A DNA stretch of 35,937 nucleotides, taken from NCBI GenBank assembly GCA_018057705.1, contig JAGPDF010000005.1:99683-135619 (forward strand), in the 5' to 3' direction. This DNA is from Thermoanaerobaculia bacterium (GTDB lineage: Bacteria; Acidobacteriota; Thermoanaerobaculia; Multivoradales; JAGPDF01). Below are positions 32,675-35,937 of the stretch, one piece after another (position 1 is the stretch's first letter; the number at the start of each line of letters is the position of its first letter). Made by a program: the position numbers and the translations under genes. Below the pieces are notes generated by a model. It was not told the DNA's origin and did no database searches. It saw only the letters and a list, made by a program, of their open reading frames with translations.

Positions 32675-33538
32675 ATGTTGGTCCTGACGTCGATCGGCGC
32701 CCTCGGCGGTCTGTCGCTGCTCCTGGTGACCCTGCTGGTCCTCGCGCACCGCAAGCTCCACGTCGACGAAGATCCGCGCATCGACGAAGTCGAGCAGATG
32801 CTGCCGCACGCCAACTGCGGCGCCTGCGGCTTTCCCGGCTGCCGCCCGTTCGCCGAGGCGCTGGTCACCGGCGCCGCCTCCCCTGGCAAGTGCAGCGTCT
32901 CGACCGACGACGGGCGGGTCCGCATCGCGGCCTTCCTCGGCGTCGACGTCGGGGCCGAGGAGAAGCGGGTGGCGCGCCTCGCCTGCGCCGGCGGTACGAA
33001 CGTCGCCCGCAATCGGGCGCACTACGAGGGACTCGAGTCCTGCCGCGCCGCGGCACAGGTCGCCGGCGGCGGCAAGGGCTGTTTCTGGGGCTGCCTCGGC
33101 CTCGCCGATTGCGCGGTGGTCTGCGACTTCGACGCCATCCGCATGGACGCCCATTCGCTGCCGGTCGTGGACGAAGCGAAGTGCACCGCTTGCGGCGACT
33201 GCGTCGAGGCCTGCCCGAAGGATCTCTTTTCGATCCACCCGGTAAGTCACCGCCTCTGGGTGGCCTGTCGATCGCTCGAGGCCGGCGACGAGTTGCTGGC
33301 GGACTGCGAAGTCGCCTGCACCGCCTGCGGCCGCTGCGCCATGGACGCCCCGGGCCTCGTCACGATGACGAACAATCTGCCGGTCGTCGACTACACCCGG
33401 AGCCACGCTACCCAGGTACCGATCCAGCGTTGCCCGACCGGAGCGATCGTCTGGCTCGACCCGAAATCCGGCCCGGTGAAGGGCGCCGACGCGCGCAAGG
33501 TCCTTCGCCGGGGCGCGCTGCGCGATCTCCCGACCTGA
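32675..33538 (+). CDS. RnfB-like iron-sulfur protein with one lost cluster
   Basis: A 287-residue RnfB homologue. One N-terminal membrane helix (1-24) is followed by the RnfB Fe-S domain with C48, C51, C56 and C73 (NCGACGFPGC). A complete 2x[4Fe-4S] ferredoxin domain follows: C136-x3-C140-x5-C146-x3-C150 and C170-x2-C173-x2-C176-x3-C180-P. A second ferredoxin domain is half degraded: C215, C218, C221 and C253 would make one cluster, while A225, S243, T246 and P249 replace the four ligands of its partner. SD GGGAGGGGGGG lies upstream, and a TAGGCT box is at 32624-32629. No other rnf gene is present. It precedes the PFOR-like gene by 73 bp, so it may serve as its electron partner at the membrane. 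Confidence 0.85.
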   Translation: MLVLTSIGALGGLSLLLVTLLVLAHRKLHVDEDPRIDEVEQMLPHANCGACGFPGCRPFAEALVTGAASPGKCSVSTDDGRVRIAAFLGVDVGAEEKRVARLACAGGTNVARNRAHYEGLESCRAAAQVAGGGKGCFWGCLGLADCAVVCDFDAIRMDAHSLPVVDEAKCTACGDCVEACPKDLFSIHPVSHRLWVACRSLEAGDELLADCEVACTACGRCAMDAPGLVTMTNNLPVVDYTRSHATQVPIQRCPTGAIVWLDPKSGPVKGADARKVLRRGALRDLPT

Positions 33539-33611
33539 GAATGCCGATGACCTCACGAACCGCCAGTTTCCGATTTCCGCTCGATATGACCGCACCCGAT
33601 GGGAGGACCCG

Positions 33612-35937
33612 ATGTCGGTGATGAAGATGGCCCAGGCAACGATCGAAAAGCTGACCGAGCGCTTCACCGAGAAGCGCGGCGATTTCAAATACCCCGGGAC
33701 GCGCGCTGCGATGGACGGCAACACCGCGGTCATCGAGTGCGAGCGCGAGTCGAGCGACGCCGCCGGCGCCTACCCGATCACGCCCTCGACCCAGATGGGC
33801 GAATACTGGGCGGAAGCCGCAGCCTCCGGACACATCAACATCTCCGGCCGGCCGTTGATCTTCGTCGAGCCCGAGGGCGAGCACGCCGCCGCCGCGGTCA
33901 CCGCGGGCCTTTCGATGACCGGCCTGCGCGCCGCGAACTTCTCCTCCGGGCAGGGCATCGCCTACATGCACGAGTCTCTCTACGCGGCGGTCGGAAAGCG
34001 CCTGACCTACGTGCTCAACGTCGGCGCGCGGGCGATGACCAAGTCGACCCTCAACGTTCACGCCGGGCACGATGACTACCACTGCGTCGACGACGCCGGC
34101 TTCTTCCAGCTGTTCGCCAAGAACGTGCAGTCGGCGGCCGATCTCAACATCATCTCCCACCGTATCGCCGAACTGGCCCTGAACCCGGGCATCATCGCGC
34201 AGGACGGCTTCCTGACCACCCATCTGATCGAGTCGTTCAAGGTTCCCGAGCGCGAGCTGATCGCCGAATATCTCGGGCTTCCCGAGGACATCATCGAGAC
34301 GCCGACGCCGGCGCAGCGCATCCTCTACGGCGACACCCGGCGGCGCATTCCGCTGCTCTGGGACGTCGACAACCCGGTGATGGCGGGCCTGGTGCAGAAC
34401 CAGGATTCCTACATGCAGAGCGTCGCCTCGCAGCGGCCCTACTTCTTCGACCATGTGCAGGGGCTCACCGACCGGGCCTTCGAAGAGTTCTACAAGCTGA
34501 CCGGCCGGCGCTACGAGCGCGTCATGGGGTACCGCACCGAGGACGCCGACTATCTGATCCTCGGACAGGGGAGCGTCGTGCCCTCCGCCGAGGCGGTCGC
34601 CGACTACCTGCGCGAGACGCGCGGCATCAAGGTGGGTGTCGTCGACCTCGTGATGTTCCGCCCGTTCCCGTCCGACCTCCTCGGCAGGGTCCTGAAGGGC
34701 CGCAAGGGCGTCGCGGTGCTCGAGCGGCTCGACCAGCCGCTGGCGGTCGACCTGCCGCTGATGCGCGAGATCCGCGCCGTGGTGGCCCGCTGCCTCGAGA
34801 ACGGCCGCGACCCGAAGCGTCTGGCGCACCCCGAGCTCGAGGTCTATCGCGAGCTCGCCGACGCCCCGGCGCTCTATTCGGGCTCGTTCGGCATGGGCAG
34901 CCGCGACCTGCAGCCCGAGGGGCTGGTGGCCGCGGTCGAGAACATGATGCCGGCCGGCAAGCAGAAGAAGATGTTCTACCTGTCGATCGACTTCCTGCGC
35001 GACAAACCGATCTCCCCCAAGCAGGAGGCCTATCAGCAGACCATCGAAGAGGCCTACCCGAACGTCCGCGAGCTCGCCATCCGCGGCTCCGAGAACCCGA
35101 ACCTGATGCCCAAGGGGAGCATCTCCGTCCGCTTCCACTCGGTGGGCGGCTGGGGCGCCATCACCACCGGCAAGAACCTGGCGATGACGCTGTTCGATCT
35201 GCTCGGCTACCACATCAAGGCGAATCCCAAGTACGGCTCGGAGAAGAAGGGGCAGCCGACCACCTACTACCTGTCAGTGGCGCCGGAGCCGATTCGCATC
35301 AACTGCGAGTACTTCTTCGTCGACGTCGTGATGTCCCCCGACCCGAACGTCTTCCACCACACCAACGCCCTGGCCGGCCTCAAGGAGGGCGGCGTCTTCA
35401 TCCTGCAGACCGAGCAGACCGCGCCGGAGAAGGTCTGGCAGGAGATCCCGCCGCTCTTCCAGCAGAAGATCCTCGACCAGAAGATCAAGGTCTTCTACCT
35501 CGACGCCTTCAAGATCGCCCGCGAGGAGGCGAGCGACACCGAGCTCCAGCTGCGCATGCAGGGCATCGCCTTCCAGGGCGCCTTTTTCGCCGCCTCGCCG
35601 CTCAAGGAGCAGGCCGGCCTCGACGACGCCACGCTCCTCAAGGCGATCCGCGACCAGCTGCAGCACAAGTTCGGCGCCAAAGGGGCACGCGTCGTCGAGG
35701 ACAACATGCGCGTCGTCCAGCGCGGCTTCGACGAGGTCCGCCCGATGCCGCACTTCGCGGTCTCCGTTCCGGTCGCCGGCGATCGCGTCGCCGGCAGCGA
35801 GCCGAAGATCCCGGTGATGGTCCGCGAGCTGCCGAAGAGCCAGGCGGCGATCTCCGACGTCCATCGCTTCTGGGAGCAGACCGGGAGCTTCTACGCCCGC
35901 GGCATGGGCAACGACAGCATCACCGACCCGTTCATCG
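33612..35937 (+). CDS. Pyruvate/2-oxoacid:ferredoxin oxidoreductase-like protein, 3' end outside window
   Basis: The first 775 codons of a large gene that runs off the window. Domain order follows single-chain PFORs: domain I (about 1-230; AYPITPSTQMGEYWAEAA, EPEGEHAAAAVTAGLSMTGLRAANFSSGQG), domain II (about 290-440; ADYLILGQGSVVPSAEAV and VDLVMFRPFPSDLL), then a gamma-like domain (about 500-665; ISVRFHSVGGWGAITTGKNLAM, QGAFFAASPL). The gamma-domain departs from the usual GIGGDGTVGANK wording, so this is a divergent subgroup. It would make acetyl-CoA (or another acyl-CoA), CO2 and reduced ferredoxin. ATG 33612 has GGGAGGA 4 nt upstream. The thiamine and ferredoxin domains are expected downstream; I cannot see them. 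The RnfB-like gene precedes it. Confidence 0.8.
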   Translation, partial: MSVMKMAQATIEKLTERFTEKRGDFKYPGTRAAMDGNTAVIECERESSDAAGAYPITPSTQMGEYWAEAAASGHINISGRPLIFVEPEGEHAAAAVTAGLSMTGLRAANFSSGQGIAYMHESLYAAVGKRLTYVLNVGARAMTKSTLNVHAGHDDYHCVDDAGFFQLFAKNVQSAADLNIISHRIAELALNPGIIAQDGFLTTHLIESFKVPERELIAEYLGLPEDIIETPTPAQRILYGDTRRRIPLLWDVDNPVMAGLVQNQDSYMQSVASQRPYFFDHVQGLTDRAFEEFYKLTGRRYERVMGYRTEDADYLILGQGSVVPSAEAVADYLRETRGIKVGVVDLVMFRPFPSDLLGRVLKGRKGVAVLERLDQPLAVDLPLMREIRAVVARCLENGRDPKRLAHPELEVYRELADAPALYSGSFGMGSRDLQPEGLVAAVENMMPAGKQKKMFYLSIDFLRDKPISPKQEAYQQTIEEAYPNVRELAIRGSENPNLMPKGSISVRFHSVGGWGAITTGKNLAMTLFDLLGYHIKANPKYGSEKKGQPTTYYLSVAPEPIRINCEYFFVDVVMSPDPNVFHHTNALAGLKEGGVFILQTEQTAPEKVWQEIPPLFQQKILDQKIKVFYLDAFKIAREEASDTELQLRMQGIAFQGAFFAASPLKEQAGLDDATLLKAIRDQLQHKFGAKGARVVEDNMRVVQRGFDEVRPMPHFAVSVPVAGDRVAGSEPKIPVMVRELPKSQAAISDVHRFWEQTGSFYARGMGNDSITDPFI

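Overview
The window is a 35.9 kb piece of a GC-rich bacterial chromosome, densely coded on both strands with no intergenic gap over about 230 bp. The gene mix points to an Acidobacteriota-like organism, possibly the Thermoanaerobaculia/Holophagae side: a Ser/Thr kinase with TPR tail, delta-60 repeat protein, RsbU-type phosphatase, M13 peptidase, and several ferredoxin-dependent enzymes. This is inferred from gene content; no rRNA, tRNA or marker phylogeny is available here. No CRISPR array, intact transposase gene or RNA gene was found.

Layout. 1-382: a decayed PIN-domain (VapC-like) fragment behind short tandem repeats that may be an insertion-sequence end. 334-2331 (-): membrane-bound RsbU/SpoIIE-type phosphatase. 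2515-5824 (+): a rubrerythrin-like protein, then a compact nuoB-nuoCD-nuoI operon. 5972-8088 (-): OmpR-type response regulator and its histidine kinase. 8225-9598 (+): alpha/beta hydrolase and a small membrane protein. 9639-14764 (+): korA-korB (2-oxoacid:ferredoxin oxidoreductase) followed by a GlgX-type debranching enzyme that lacks a canonical start codon. 14994-18355 (+): two overlapping GT-C-type membrane glycosyltransferases. 18374-26420 (-): secreted propeller-like protein, thioredoxin-TPR protein, Ser/Thr kinase with TPRs, M13 metallopeptidase. 26562-28514 (+): RidA-like protein and a secreted delta-60 repeat protein. 28573-32524: O6-methylguanine-DNA methyltransferase and an ATP-grasp ligase (-), divergent from an S51-like amidotransferase-fold hydrolase and an esterase (+). 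32675-end (+): an RnfB-like iron-sulfur protein and the first ~775 codons of a PFOR-like oxidoreductase.

How the genes fit together. Low-potential electron flow recurs: KorAB and the PFOR-like enzyme would reduce ferredoxin, the orphan RnfB-like protein could carry electrons to or from the PFOR-like enzyme, and the nuoB/CD/I set is the ferredoxin-side core of complex I without the NADH module (EFG) in this window. The best candidate for an undescribed system is the divergent ATP-grasp / S51-like / esterase cluster (about 29147-32524), which has the parts to make, cut and de-esterify an amide-linked metabolite. Other notable points are an RnfB in which all four ligands of one cluster are lost together while its partner cluster is complete; a shared C-terminal tail (DGFES-x5-WSA) on two otherwise unrelated secreted proteins; a near-identical 20-bp palindrome in two intergenic spaces; and several genes with a TANNNT (often TGnTANNNT) box 6-9 nt from the start codon and no Shine-Dalgarno sequence, suggesting leaderless mRNAs.
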